Positions 16,401 through 24,231 are shown, numbered from the stretch's first letter. The stretch is DNA of 64,000 bases from Amycolatopsis nivea (GCF_004522235.1 NZ_SDLT01000040.1:20798-84797), one strand, 5' to 3'. Notes: generated by a model from the letters alone, not told the origin. Numbers and translations are program-made.

Positions 16401-17488
16401 GCCTTCCGAGCTTCTAGCGCATGCGCACCATCGGCCGCCGCATTCGAAGCCGCGTTGTAAGCCCGCGCGCAAGCCTGCTCAGCCAACGACGCCGCAGCGG
16501 CGGCCTGTGCAGCCGCGTTAGCCGCGACACGGGACGCACGGTTGGCCTCCGCAGCCGCACCGATCGCAGTCTTAGCCGCTTCAGCCGCACCACGCGCCGC
16601 CGAAGCAGCGCGCGCGGCCGCACCAGCCGCCTGTACCGAAGAATCCTTCGCCTTCTCTGTCTCGTCGCGCGCCTGTTCAGCAGCTTCCTTCGCGCGCTGC
16701 GCAGCCTGAATAGCCCGCTCCGCAGCCTCTTGCGCCTGCTTCGTCTGCGCCGCGGCCTGTTCGCCAGCAGCCCGGGCGAGATCGGCCAGGTGCGCGACAC
16801 TCGCAGTCTCCTGATCCCGCTCCGCCGCGAGTGCGTAGCCGGTTTCCAGGAATGCCTGGACATCTTCGACAGTCCCGCTCAGCGCCCGGTTAGCTGCCTT
16901 CTTGACTTCCGGTCCACCGGTGGTCAGGAGCTGCGTGACCTTGATCCGGTCGTCGTCGTTCTGCGCTTGCTGGCGACCGGATTCGAGGAACTTGCGGACG
17001 TCCTCTTCAGTGCCGCTGAGCGCTTTCTGCCCGGCGACCTGCACCCAATGCCCGCCAGTGGAGATGTAGCGCGAAACCTGGGCGCGGTCGTCGTCGCGCC
17101 ACGGGCCTTGCCACCCGGTCGCGAGGAACGTGTGCACGTCCGCCGCGGTGCCGCTCAAGGCCGCTTGCGCCGCGCGCCGCAGGCCTGGCCCGGCGACGGT
17201 CAGCAGCTGACTGGCCTTGATCCGATCGTCGTGTTCGGCGGCGACATCCTTGCCCTTGCCCAGAAATGTGCGGACCTCGTCGTCCGACCCGGTGAGCGCC
17301 GCGGCCGCGGCCTGCTTCGTGGCCGGACCGCCTGCCTGCCACAGCGCGACGACCTGTGCCCGTTCGCTCGGCCCGGTCGGTTCAGCGGCCCGTGCGGGCA
17401 CCGTCACCGCTCCCGAAGCCACCGCCGCGACCAGCGTGGTCACCATCGCGGCCCGCGCTCTTCGCGCGGCCGATCTCCAGATTCGCAC
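13496..17488 (-). CDS. Secreted polymorphic toxin: ALF repeats, coiled coils, Hint domain, colicin D-like tRNase tip
   Basis: A 1,330-residue protein. Residues 1-34 are a Sec signal peptide (TLVAAVASGAVTVPARA, AxA cleavage). Two blocks of four ALF units (~42 residues each, with AL.GT..DV..FL and D-D-R-I signatures) occupy ~40-230 and ~590-770. Each block is followed by a long Ala-rich coiled coil (~235-560, ~775-930). A helical stretch (~970-1060) precedes a Hint domain from C1087 (CFPAGTLVSTPSGSKPIERI) to V-H1218-N1219, the usual autoprocessing residues. The final 111 residues from C1220 match the colicin D catalytic domain: KKYDTHAGVFGV with the conserved His1247, a helix AKLAEFEAAMRAHM, then FIDPATGKMVM and GKFWSAWIL. 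Colicin D cleaves the anticodon loop of tRNA-Arg, so a tRNase activity released by Hint cleavage is inferred. The immunity gene overlaps downstream. Confidence 0.85.
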   Translation of the reverse strand: MRIWRSAARRARAAMVTTLVAAVASGAVTVPARAAEPTGPSERAQVVALWQAGGPATKQAAAAALTGSDDEVRTFLGKGKDVAAEHDDRIKASQLLTVAGPGLRRAAQAALSGTAADVHTFLATGWQGPWRDDDRAQVSRYISTGGHWVQVAGQKALSGTEEDVRKFLESGRQQAQNDDDRIKVTQLLTTGGPEVKKAANRALSGTVEDVQAFLETGYALAAERDQETASVAHLADLARAAGEQAAAQTKQAQEAAERAIQAAQRAKEAAEQARDETEKAKDSSVQAAGAAARAASAARGAAEAAKTAIGAAAEANRASRVAANAAAQAAAAASLAEQACARAYNAASNAAADGAHALEARKAAEAARDVAAGARAAAAAADAAGQAAQASGTASGAARSASGNADAAAAAASQAAGYARSAGADARQAEQAAAAAKAAAARANRAASRSEALAGQAAAAARDSRDAANAAAAHAEAAAAAADRAAAAADEAKKDAAEAKKYADAAQVSANTATTTANQAAQLEKTSRDADAARLEAQKDAAVAEAEEAKRVEDDRKSSAEWKAGEAAKRSAETQRLLDEAVKPETPADTVILDIRKAAVQLLETGGPWTKSAAATALGGDDAGLRQFLAVDLPAAELEDNRASIGVLADSSDNRRFVDAANNARFGIPEDVAPFLATRDYPGKADDDRIATQKILNSGGPATKEAANRALNGTPADVAEFLRSGQYVAAEHDDRIEVTRLLTNGGPEVQAGAAAALAGLASFLRAFLTDGQFKAQQRDIDTAVHAADVRRYVAEAASIAATARANAANAAEAAARAANAADEAARAAANARREADQAKVYADQAKQSADDAQKSADEAANSAKQARNAAEQAQQSARSAAKSASQARVSATRASAFASAAQRYAEDARRAAIQAGKDAELAARAASEAGRIAAAKQREEDEERHRDDAPENGGTELTPTDEQALLASGGQAALDEYRKAQETSKKSVIDWIIENGGQILVDLFAGGIKSCISDPNFVHCLMGVVDIASLGTAFLKAFDVGKALWRIGSGIWKFFEEGAAARKIIDRGRDIINRARGEAKIKPPCNCFPAGTLVSTPSGSKPIERIAVGDTVWAHDLATGRTETRSVVGLFNKHADHLRTVTTPVATIRVTPQHPFWVIDKGWVEAGDLHPGDRLLSQRGEAEPISAITDADADTTVYNFEVEGDHNYYITEGQLLVHNCLTGDKDAWISKSNFTDQKSMSKKYDTHAGVFGVEGNRNNAKLAEFEAAMRAHMAAPGTKVYKFNYRNQGTAIGFIDPATGKMVMLHEDGKFWSAWILETDQMAAVERGHL

Positions 17489-17822
17489 CCGCCCTGCCCC
17501 TCCCGTGCGTACGACGAAGTGATTGCCGGACGGGAACGAAAGGGCAGCGAAAAAGGAAAATAAATGCAGGCACCACGCCGCTCGAATCCCCCCGAGACCG
17601 GACGAAAATTAGCAGAACGCCGATACCTCCGGTAAGCGGCAATCGGGTGTCAGATACCTCGCACCGTTCAGCGGGACATCCGGCCGAATCCTCGTTGACC
17701 TTGCCCCGTGGAGATCGCTAAAGTCCTGTTCGTGTCCGCTCGGGGTCGGACGCACTTTCGTCGCTCTCATGCCGCAGTGCCGCGGGCTTTGTCACGTCCG
17801 CTTTCGACCTCAGGGGGAATCA
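17489..17822. other. Divergent intergenic region, toxin operon / secreted-protein gene
   Basis: This 334-base stretch separates the minus-strand toxin operon from the plus-strand gene at 17823. It includes an A-rich patch at ~17550-17567 and two direct copies of GATACCTC (17622-17629 and 17653-17660), exactly 31 bases apart, on the toxin side. A sigma70-like promoter for the plus-strand gene lies at 17695-17724. I see no further gene. The repeated octamer may be an operator or alternative sigma-factor element for the toxin operon; this is speculative. Confidence 0.5.
17695..17724 (+). promoter_or_regulatory. Sigma70-type promoter for the secreted protein at 17823
   Basis: TTGACC (17695-17700) and TAAAGT (17719-17724) are separated by 18 bases, a close fit to the major actinobacterial promoter consensus. 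Transcription would begin around 17731, giving a ~90-base leader that ends with a CAGGGGGA ribosome-binding site before the ATG at 17823. Confidence 0.55.
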
Positions 17823-18305
17823 ATGCGCACGCGCCTGTTCGGGCTAGCCGCCGTCGCCGCCATAGCCTCGGGAAGCGCCTTCGCGCTGACGGGCACGGCA
17901 CACGCGGACGACGCGCCGCCGCCGATCAACGAGGATTACTCGTATCCCGGCGCGGCGAAGATCTTCCAGGACCGGGCCATCAAGCTGATCAGCGGCGACG
18001 GGCACATCCTGCTCGCCAAGTGCGGCAGCGAGGCGAACATGGTCGAGGTGCACGCCTACAACTCGGCCGACCACGACCCCGACCCCGGCCACTACTGTTT
18101 CCGGGTCACCGGCCCCGCCGGCCGCCTCCGGATGGAGGTTCCGTTCGCCTACCAGGTCTGGGCGGGCAGCCACACCGCGCAGGCCACCGTCGCGGTCAGC
18201 GGCAAGAACAGCACTGTCCCACTGGTCAAGAACGGCTGGACCGGCATCGGCGAGGGCGCCGGAACAGACCCGGCCACGCTCCTGGAACTCACCACCTCTC
18301 CCTGA
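17823..18305 (+). CDS. Small secreted protein of unknown function
   Basis: A 160-residue precursor with a clear signal peptide (MRTRLFGLAAVAAIASGSAF, then ALTGTAHADD, cleavage after AHA). The mature part of ~130 residues has two cysteines, in LLAKCGSEANM and GHYCFRVTG, which could form one disulfide, and an alternating-strand pattern suggesting a small beta sandwich (ANMVEVHAYN, RLRMEVPFAY, AQATVAVSG). The ATG at 17823 follows a good GGGGGA ribosome-binding site; an upstream in-frame ATG at 17769 would bury the signal peptide. It is followed by two trypsin-like protein genes on the same strand. It may be an exported inhibitor, binding protein or antibiotic-like factor; there is no motif to decide. 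Confidence 0.8.
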   Translation: MRTRLFGLAAVAAIASGSAFALTGTAHADDAPPPINEDYSYPGAAKIFQDRAIKLISGDGHILLAKCGSEANMVEVHAYNSADHDPDPGHYCFRVTGPAGRLRMEVPFAYQVWAGSHTAQATVAVSGKNSTVPLVKNGWTGIGEGAGTDPATLLELTTSP

Positions 18306-18384
18306 CGATTCGGCCGTCGCTTTTCCCGCCGAATTCCGTTGCCGATCCACGGCACCGTCTAATCCATCCCGAGAGGGAAGTTCC

Positions 18385-19941
18385 GTGCGCCCAAAAAATG
18401 TCAGACCCGGCGCGGCACCCGCAATAGCCGCTGTCCTCGTCACTACTGCCCTCTGCACCGCCGCGCCCGCTTCCGCAGTTTCCGGCGGAACCGTCGTTCC
18501 GCTCGGCTCCAGCCCTTACCTCGCCTGGATCTCCACCGCGACCAAGGCCTGCTCCGGCGTCCTGGTCGATCCGTCGTGGATCCTCACCTCCGCTACCTGC
18601 CTCACCCCGGACGACCTCGGCAAACCCACTGAACCCGCGACCGTCTCGGTCGGCGACGTCGACGTCACCGCCGGCACCGGGAAGTCCGCCAAGGTCGCCA
18701 AGGTCGTCCGCCGGACCGATCGCGACGTCGTGCTCGCGAAGCTCGACGTTCCCGCGACCGGCGTCGCCGTCGCGACCGTGAGCACCGCGGCTCCGCAGAC
18801 CGGGGAAACCTTGCAGCTGGCCGGTTTCGGCCGCACCGCGACCGAATGGATTCCGGCCCGGCCGCGGATCGCGCCGTTCTCCGTCGTCAGCAGCAGCGGC
18901 TCGACAGTCGCGGTGAAGTCCGCGGACGGGGTCGACACGTGCCTCGGCGACGCGGGCGGTCCGGCGTTCCGCACGGTCGGCCAGAACGTCGAAGTCGTTG
19001 CGCTGCACACTGCTTCGTGGCAGCACGGCTGTCTCGGCGTCACCGACACCCGCCAGGGCAGCTCCGAAACCCGCGTCGACGATCTCGGCGACTGGATCCG
19101 GCAAACCACCGTCCCGACGCCGGTCTCCTGCCCCGGCGGCGCGACCGTCTGGAGCGCCCGCACCGACGGCACGCTCTGGCGCTACAACCACCACGACCCC
19201 GCCGGTGCCAAACCCGACTGGACGGTGCCGACCGCCGACATCGGACAGGGCTGGAACGGCCGGACGATCGCGGGCAAGGGCGGCGTGGTGTGGGACATCC
19301 ACCGCAACCACGGCGCGAGCGACCCGGTCGGCACCGGCACCATCAAACGCTTCGTGTACTCCCCGGCCACCGGCTGGAGCGGCGGCAAGGCGGCGGGCGG
19401 CGGCTGGGACCGCTACCTGACCCCGGCGTACGGCAACCGGATCACCGCCGACGAGCAGGGCCGGATCTTCGCGATCGACGACCAGGCCCAGCTGAAGGTC
19501 TACGTGTGGAACGACGCGGCGAACACCTGGGTCGCCAGCGGCGGAACCGTCGTCGACACCGGCTGGGGCGTGTTCGACTCGATCACCGCGGCGGGCGACG
19601 GCGTGCTGTACGCGCGCAAACCGAGCGGCGAACTGTTCCGGTTCAAGTACGACTTCGCGGCGGCCAAGTGGACCCAGCGGAACAAGCCGGTGGGCAACGG
19701 CTGGCAAATTTTCAGCGAGATCTTCTCGCCGGGCGCCGACATCCTGTACGCCCGCGGCAGCTACGGCAAGAGCCCGTGGGGCAACGAAACGGTGCCAGTG
19801 CTGCGCTGGTACCGCTACTCCGACAACACCGACACGTGGGCCCCGGCCGGCCCGGACGGTGCCGGGGTCAGCGTGGGCACCGGATGGAACACCGAACTGC
19901 ACGTGACCGCGGCTCCCGATTCCTGCAAACTCGCGGGCTGA
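18385..19941 (+). CDS. Secreted trypsin-fold pseudoprotease with C-terminal tachylectin-like domain
   Basis: A 518-residue exported protein starting with GTG at 18385 behind GAGAGGGAAG. The signal peptide ends at TAAPASA. Residues ~34-255 have the chymotrypsin fold order, but two of the three catalytic residues are missing. The usual 'TAAHC' is TSATC, with Thr71 for His; the Asp is kept in DRDVVLAKL (D114); the 'GDSGGP' motif is GDAGGP, with Ala190 for Ser. Residues ~265-510 carry repeated Trp-rich strands (TLWRYNHHDP, FVYSPATGWSG, LKVYVWNDAANTWV, LFRFKYDFAAAKWT) typical of tachylectin-2-like propeller lectins that bind GlcNAc-type sugars. It is therefore probably a non-catalytic carbohydrate-binding or decoy protein. 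An intact trypsin-like gene lies 0.9 kb downstream. A 47-base palindrome (19958-20004) follows the stop. Confidence 0.85.
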   Translation: MRPKNVRPGAAPAIAAVLVTTALCTAAPASAVSGGTVVPLGSSPYLAWISTATKACSGVLVDPSWILTSATCLTPDDLGKPTEPATVSVGDVDVTAGTGKSAKVAKVVRRTDRDVVLAKLDVPATGVAVATVSTAAPQTGETLQLAGFGRTATEWIPARPRIAPFSVVSSSGSTVAVKSADGVDTCLGDAGGPAFRTVGQNVEVVALHTASWQHGCLGVTDTRQGSSETRVDDLGDWIRQTTVPTPVSCPGGATVWSARTDGTLWRYNHHDPAGAKPDWTVPTADIGQGWNGRTIAGKGGVVWDIHRNHGASDPVGTGTIKRFVYSPATGWSGGKAAGGGWDRYLTPAYGNRITADEQGRIFAIDDQAQLKVYVWNDAANTWVASGGTVVDTGWGVFDSITAAGDGVLYARKPSGELFRFKYDFAAAKWTQRNKPVGNGWQIFSEIFSPGADILYARGSYGKSPWGNETVPVLRWYRYSDNTDTWAPAGPDGAGVSVGTGWNTELHVTAAPDSCKLAG

Positions 19942-19957
19942 TCGCCAGGCACTGTTC

Positions 19958-20004
19958 GTGAGGGGAACCCTGCGGGAATCTGATTCCTGCAGGGTTCCCC
20001 TCAC
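19958..20004. repeat. 47-base palindromic element, copy 1 (likely bidirectional terminator)
   Basis: A near-perfect palindrome with 16-base outer arms GTGAGGGGAACCCTGC / GCAGGGTTCCCCTCAC and a second nested pair GGAATC / GATTCC around a single central base. It begins 16 bases after the stop of the gene at 18385. Further 47-base copies occur at 34776, 34838 and 63884. There is no U-run, so it would stop transcription as a long hairpin or act as a REP-like element. Confidence 0.8.
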
Positions 20005-20117
20005 TGCGTTGCGAAAGCCCAAGCAAGGGGGCAGTTGCCCTCGATCGCGCGCGGCCCAGCGGCCAATCCTCGCCAGTTCTGCCAGCATATGCAGTCCCGC
20101 GAGCGAGGGGAGCCCTG

Positions 20118-20795
20118 ATGCCAGGCCTGGTCGAATTGGCCTACACCACCGGCGGAGGCGTCGTCGGCGCCGCACTGACGAACTACCTCACCAAGATCCA
20201 AGACCGCCGCCAGCTTCGCGCCGAGGTCTACCGGCGGCTCGAAGCGGCCCGCGCGATCTCCGGCGGTGTGCGCGAAATCCGGATCGGTTTGCCCCCGAAT
20301 ACCTTGACCAGCCGCAAAAACCTCGCCGACGCGCTCGGCATCGTCGCCGTCCTCGAAGACGGGACAGACGCCCACCGCGCCCTCCGCGAAGCCCTCTCCG
20401 AACTGCTCACCGCCGTACTGGTCGCCGGAATCCCCCGCCGCGTAGCCGATTTCGCCGCCGGCGCGCACGAACGTGTCCTGGAAAGCGCGGTAGCGACCAC
20501 CGTCGACCGTCAACTCGGCGGAATCGCCAACTCCGGTCAACTGGCCCAAGCCGCCCAGGCCTACCGGACGGAAACCACCGGCCTCCTGCTCGCCGTCCTC
20601 TGGCATCCGTGGCGAGCCCGGCTCCGCACCCGCGGCCGGATCCGCAAGCTTCGCGTCGCCGTGCACGCCCTGCACCGGACGCAGGAAGCCGCCGTCGCGG
20701 TGCTCACCCGTCCGGATCAAGCCGATGCCCTCCACCGGCGGCTGGACCCGGACGGCACGCTCCGCGAAACGTGGATCGAAGACCGACTTCCGTAG
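20118..20795 (+). CDS. Hypothetical protein with N-terminal membrane helix
   Basis: A 225-residue protein with one hydrophobic N-terminal segment (VELAYTTGGGVVGAALTNYL) followed by a basic helical body (RRQLRAEVYRRLEAARAISG, ALREALSELLTAVLVAG, RGRIRKLRVAVHALHRTQEA). This layout, a membrane anchor and a long helical cytoplasmic part, is common among unnamed actinobacterial proteins, and I do not recognise a family. The ATG at 20118 follows a GAGGGGAG ribosome-binding site. It sits alone between the palindrome at 19958 and the secreted protease gene at 20859, with no sign of an operon with either. Confidence 0.65.
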   Translation: MPGLVELAYTTGGGVVGAALTNYLTKIQDRRQLRAEVYRRLEAARAISGGVREIRIGLPPNTLTSRKNLADALGIVAVLEDGTDAHRALREALSELLTAVLVAGIPRRVADFAAGAHERVLESAVATTVDRQLGGIANSGQLAQAAQAYRTETTGLLLAVLWHPWRARLRTRGRIRKLRVAVHALHRTQEAAVAVLTRPDQADALHRRLDPDGTLRETWIEDRLP

Positions 20796-20858
20796 GTTAC
20801 CGGATTTCCACTTGCCGCCTACGGTCGGGAAATCACCACCGAGGCGGAGGGATTTTCC

Positions 20859-21563
20859 ATGCGTTACGCGAAAGCGGCGGCCGTGGTCGCCGGGGCTGCG
20901 ATGGCGTTCGGGGTCGGGGCGGTCGTCCCGGCGAGTGCCGACACGCACATCATCGGCGGCGACACCGTGAAGTCGGCCCCGTGGGGCGCCCAGGTGTTCT
21001 GGGACGACGTCACCGACTACGGCGGCTTCGAATGCTCCGGCACGATCATCGCCTCGCAGTGGGTGCTCACCGCGCAGCACTGCCTGAACAAGGGCGGCAT
21101 GCACGTCAAGGTCGGCGACGTCGCGCTGGGCCAGGGCACCGAAGCCGCGGTCGACGAGCAGAAGGCCTCGCCCAACGGCGACATCGCACTGCTGCACCTG
21201 AAGTCCGCTGTGGACACCACGTTCATGAAGCTGGCCGACAAGGACCCGGAAAACGGTGCCACCAACCAGATTTACGGCTGGGGCCGCACCAAGGACCAGA
21301 GCCCGCCCTCGGACACGCTCAAGACCGCGGACGTCCAGGTGACCGGCGAGAGCACGGACGCCTTCAACGGCAAGGCGATCGCGAGCAAGGGCGTCACCGG
21401 CTCCTCGTGGCACGGCGACTCCGGCGGCCCGCAGCTGGCCGACGGCGTCCAGGTCGGCGTCTGCTCCACCGGCGAGAACTCCGGCAGCGACGAACACGGC
21501 ACCCAGAACTACGCCAGCGTCGCCAACAGCCGCGACTGGATCAAGCAGACCGCGGGCGTCTGA
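20859..21563 (+). CDS. Secreted trypsin-like serine protease (S1 family), catalytically intact
   Basis: A 234-residue precursor. The signal peptide (AVVAGAAMAFGVGAVVPASA) is followed by a very short propeptide DTH and then IIGGDTV, the classic mature N terminus of chymotrypsin-fold proteases. The triad is present: His74 in VLTAQHCL, Asp108 in NGDIALLHL and Ser188 in WHGDSGGPQ. C59 and C75 can form the standard His-loop disulfide, while C202 appears unpaired. The residue six before the catalytic serine is Ser182 rather than Asp, so strict trypsin (Lys/Arg) specificity is not expected. A GGCGGAGGGA ribosome-binding site precedes the ATG. The enzyme is exported and presumably digests extracellular protein. 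A hairpin at 21571-21608 follows. Confidence 0.9.
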   Translation: MRYAKAAAVVAGAAMAFGVGAVVPASADTHIIGGDTVKSAPWGAQVFWDDVTDYGGFECSGTIIASQWVLTAQHCLNKGGMHVKVGDVALGQGTEAAVDEQKASPNGDIALLHLKSAVDTTFMKLADKDPENGATNQIYGWGRTKDQSPPSDTLKTADVQVTGESTDAFNGKAIASKGVTGSSWHGDSGGPQLADGVQVGVCSTGENSGSDEHGTQNYASVANSRDWIKQTAGV

Positions 21564-21570
21564 TCCGCGC

Positions 21571-21608
21571 GTTCCGGCCTGCCGCCCCCGTGCGCGGCAG
21601 GCCGGAAC
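21571..21608. terminator. Hairpin terminator between convergent genes
   Basis: Perfect 15-base arms GTTCCGGCCTGCCGC (21571-21585) and GCGGCAGGCCGGAAC (21594-21608) enclose an 8-base loop. It begins 7 bases after the protease stop and ends 10 bases before the stop of the convergent adenylating-enzyme gene, so it can serve both strands. No U-run is present. Confidence 0.75.
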
Positions 21609-21618
21609 CCCGCGGCGA

Positions 21619-23061
21619 TCACCGGGCGAGGGCGCGCAGCGCGGCCTTGTCCGGTTTTCCCGACTCCGCGACCGGAACCTCGTCCAGCACCGTGAACGAA
21701 GCCGGAACCGCGGCCTCCCCCAATTCCGCGGCCACCGCCGCCCGCAATTCCTCCGGATCCGGAGTGCGCCCCGGCGCGGCGACGACGAACGCGTGCGCCG
21801 CTTCCCCGGTCCGTTCGTCCGGAACCGCGACGACATATGCCTGATCCACGGCGGAATGCGCGGCGAGCGCCCGCTCGATCGGACCGGTGTAATGGATCAC
21901 CGCGTTCACGATCACCACATCCCGGGCGCGACCGGTCAAATACAGAAAACCGTTCTCGTCGAGCCGCCCGATGTCCTGCGTGCGGACCCAGCCGTCGGCC
22001 AGCACCGTCCCGCTCAGCGAAGGATCGCGCCAGTAGCCCGCGAAAGCCCTTGCAGTACGGGCGAAAACCTCCCCCGTCTCCCCAGCGGGAACCGCACGGC
22101 CCGAAGCATCCCGCACCTCCAGCGAAACCCCTTCGACCGGCAATCCGACCGAAGCTATCGCCTCCGGATGCGCAGCCACGTCCGCCGTGTCCAGCACCGT
22201 CAGTTTCCCGGTCTCGGTCTGCCCGTATCCTTGCCGCAACGCCGGTCCGATTCGCTTGAATCCCTCAGCCAGCAATCCGGGTTCCACTGGAGACCCGGCG
22301 ACGGTCAGCATTCGCAGCCCGGAAAGATCGATTTCCTCCTCCCGCAGCACATCCAGCATCCGATACAACCGGGGAACCGTCACCAGCGCCGCCGTGATGT
22401 CCAACCGCGGCAGAATCCAGGGAAAGTCTGGCAACCCCTCCGGAATCACCGCGGTACCGCCCGCGAGCAAACAAGCCTGCAAATGCAGCACCATCACCGC
22501 GCTGCTCAAAGTCCCGAACAGCAGAAACCGCCGGTAGTCCGCCGCCGAATCCCCGGCCCGCTGCTCCAGCCCGAACTCCCCCAACGCGTCGAACCGGTAC
22601 GCGACCCCCTTGGGCACCCCCGTGCTCCCGCTGGTGAACACCACCCAGCCAACGTCCGACGGTTTCCCGCACGGCACCGGTTCCTCATACGCGGCAAGGA
22701 GTTCCGGCCCGATCGGAAGCGTCCGGACCCCCGCCAGCTCCGGCAGTTCGGCGTCGGTCACCACCGCGGCCACCCCGTCCAGCACCGCGTCGAGATGCGC
22801 CGCGGGCAACCCAGCCCGCACCCCCATCGCCCGAGCCCCCAGCGTCTGCACCGCGATCTGGGCGGCCCAGCCCTCCGGCGTCACCCCGGTCGCGAGCCCG
22901 ACGCCGTCTCCCGGCCGGATCCCGGCCGCCCGCAGCCCCGCGGTGAACCGGCCGATCAGGTCGAGCACCTCGCCCCGGCGCACCCGCCGGTCCCCGTGCT
23001 CGAACGCGATCGCGTCCGGCGCGCGCCGCAGCGAATCCAGCAGGTCTTGAGGAAATGCCAT
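21619..23061 (-). CDS. ANL-superfamily AMP-forming acyl-CoA synthetase / adenylation enzyme
   Basis: A 480-residue stand-alone adenylating enzyme. The order of motifs is standard: A3 phosphate loop VFTSGSTGVPKGV, A5 GYGQTETG, A7 GWVRTQDIGRLDENGFLYL with the hinge GRARDVVI, and the A10 lysine in ESGKPDKAALRAL. Such enzymes activate a carboxylic acid as acyl-AMP and pass it to CoA or a carrier protein. The protein is somewhat shorter than the usual ~510-550 residues, and the N-terminal part is compact. The substrate cannot be deduced. I chose the ATG at 23061 with a GGGAGGA ribosome-binding site. It lies 49 bases after a membrane-protein gene on the same strand, so the two may be co-transcribed; no carrier protein is adjacent. 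Confidence 0.8.
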   Translation of the reverse strand: MAFPQDLLDSLRRAPDAIAFEHGDRRVRRGEVLDLIGRFTAGLRAAGIRPGDGVGLATGVTPEGWAAQIAVQTLGARAMGVRAGLPAAHLDAVLDGVAAVVTDAELPELAGVRTLPIGPELLAAYEEPVPCGKPSDVGWVVFTSGSTGVPKGVAYRFDALGEFGLEQRAGDSAADYRRFLLFGTLSSAVMVLHLQACLLAGGTAVIPEGLPDFPWILPRLDITAALVTVPRLYRMLDVLREEEIDLSGLRMLTVAGSPVEPGLLAEGFKRIGPALRQGYGQTETGKLTVLDTADVAAHPEAIASVGLPVEGVSLEVRDASGRAVPAGETGEVFARTARAFAGYWRDPSLSGTVLADGWVRTQDIGRLDENGFLYLTGRARDVVIVNAVIHYTGPIERALAAHSAVDQAYVVAVPDERTGEAAHAFVVAAPGRTPDPEELRAAVAAELGEAAVPASFTVLDEVPVAESGKPDKAALRALAR

Positions 23062-23110
23062 CACACCGTCCTCCCGTCGGGCCAACCCGCCAAGGCGTAC
23101 CGGAGAGATC

Positions 23111-24085
23111 TCAGAATCCCCTCAGCGCATGCCGCTCATCGGGAACACCCGCGCGAGACCGGACCGACAGCAAGCCGCCGAGCGCCACCACGGCGACCAA
23201 CCCAAATGCCGCCGACAGTGTCCAAAAGTCCGGCCGCACAATCGACTGCCCGCGCATCGCCTGCCACGCCGTAATCGCGATGACCCCCGCGTACCCGACC
23301 GCCCCGGTCCACACCAGCCGACGCCGCACCAGTTCGTGCGACAACACCGGATACCGCCGGGACAACGCGACCAACGCCAAAGCGAGCAGGGGCAACGCCT
23401 GAATCGCGTGGATCCCCACGAAATGCGGGATCCGCAGGTCCCCGCCGGCCGTGCTCCAGCCCAGCAGCGGCAGCCCCGGCCCGCCGTCCTCGAGACCGAT
23501 CGTGTGCCCGCCGATCATCGCCGGTTTCCCACCGCCGTCCAGCACCCGCTGCTGCGCCGGGCTGGCCGAGAACATCAGGAGCGCCAACCCCATTCCGCCC
23601 GCCGCGAGCGCGGTTCCCCACCGCAGCGCGGACGTCAGCGCGCGGTCCGGCAGCTTTTGGAACAGCAGCAGCACGACCACCGCCGCCGTCGCGCCCCACG
23701 CGGTGAACGCGCCGGTGGCCAGGATGTTGCCGATCGTGACGTCGGCCGGCGTCGCGTGGTTGAAGTGCAGCGGCCGGTCCTGGAACAGTACCTGCCACAC
23801 CAGCAGCGCCATGTCCGTGCCCATGCCGACCGCGAACGCCGTGCCCATCCACCAGCCGGCCCGGCGGCCGCGCTTCACCAGCGAAAGCAGCCATGCCAGC
23901 GTCGGCGCGTACAACGCCACCGAAACCGCGAATTTGAACGGTTTCGCCCACAGCGGCGCGTTGACGAGCGTGCGATCATCCAGGAGCAGCCCGAACCCGC
24001 ACGCGACCAGCAGCACCGCCATCGCCCCGGCCAGCACGCCGAGCGGGCGGTGCAGCCGGAACAGCCGTGATCCCCAGGAAGTCAT
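23111..24085 (-). CDS. Polytopic membrane protein of unknown function
   Basis: A 324-residue protein with about eight hydrophobic segments, including LGVLAGAMAVLLVACGFGLL, FAVSVALYAPTLAWLLSL, AVVVLLLFQKLP and LVAVVALGGLLSV. Polar motifs between helices (WAKPFKFAVS, QDRPLHFNHATPAD, IPHFVGIHAIQALPL) look conserved and include several histidines that could bind metal or heme, but I do not recognise the family. The ATG at 24085 is preferred over upstream in-frame GTGs because the first helix then begins ~15 residues in. It is upstream of, and probably co-transcribed with, the ANL enzyme gene. It diverges from the WXG100 operon at 24300. Confidence 0.7.
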   Translation of the reverse strand: MTSWGSRLFRLHRPLGVLAGAMAVLLVACGFGLLLDDRTLVNAPLWAKPFKFAVSVALYAPTLAWLLSLVKRGRRAGWWMGTAFAVGMGTDMALLVWQVLFQDRPLHFNHATPADVTIGNILATGAFTAWGATAAVVVLLLFQKLPDRALTSALRWGTALAAGGMGLALLMFSASPAQQRVLDGGGKPAMIGGHTIGLEDGGPGLPLLGWSTAGGDLRIPHFVGIHAIQALPLLALALVALSRRYPVLSHELVRRRLVWTGAVGYAGVIAITAWQAMRGQSIVRPDFWTLSAAFGLVAVVALGGLLSVRSRAGVPDERHALRGF

Positions 24086-24203
24086 GGGGGTCAGCCTGGT
24101 CGCGCGCGGGGCCGCGAGCACTGGCGTCGTCCCCCGTCTTGCCGGTAGGGAGCACCCCACCTGTGGGTAATAGTGCCGTCAAAGCGACCGGCAGTTGTGC
24201 CGT

Positions 24204-24231
24204 TTGACCACACCCGCTCTTTTTCTAGCGT
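24204..24231 (+). promoter_or_regulatory. Sigma70-type promoter for the WXG100 operon
   Basis: TTGACC (24204-24209) and TAGCGT (24226-24231) are 16 bases apart. Transcription would start near 24238 and give a ~60-base leader containing the AGGAGG ribosome-binding site at 24283-24288. Confidence 0.55.
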
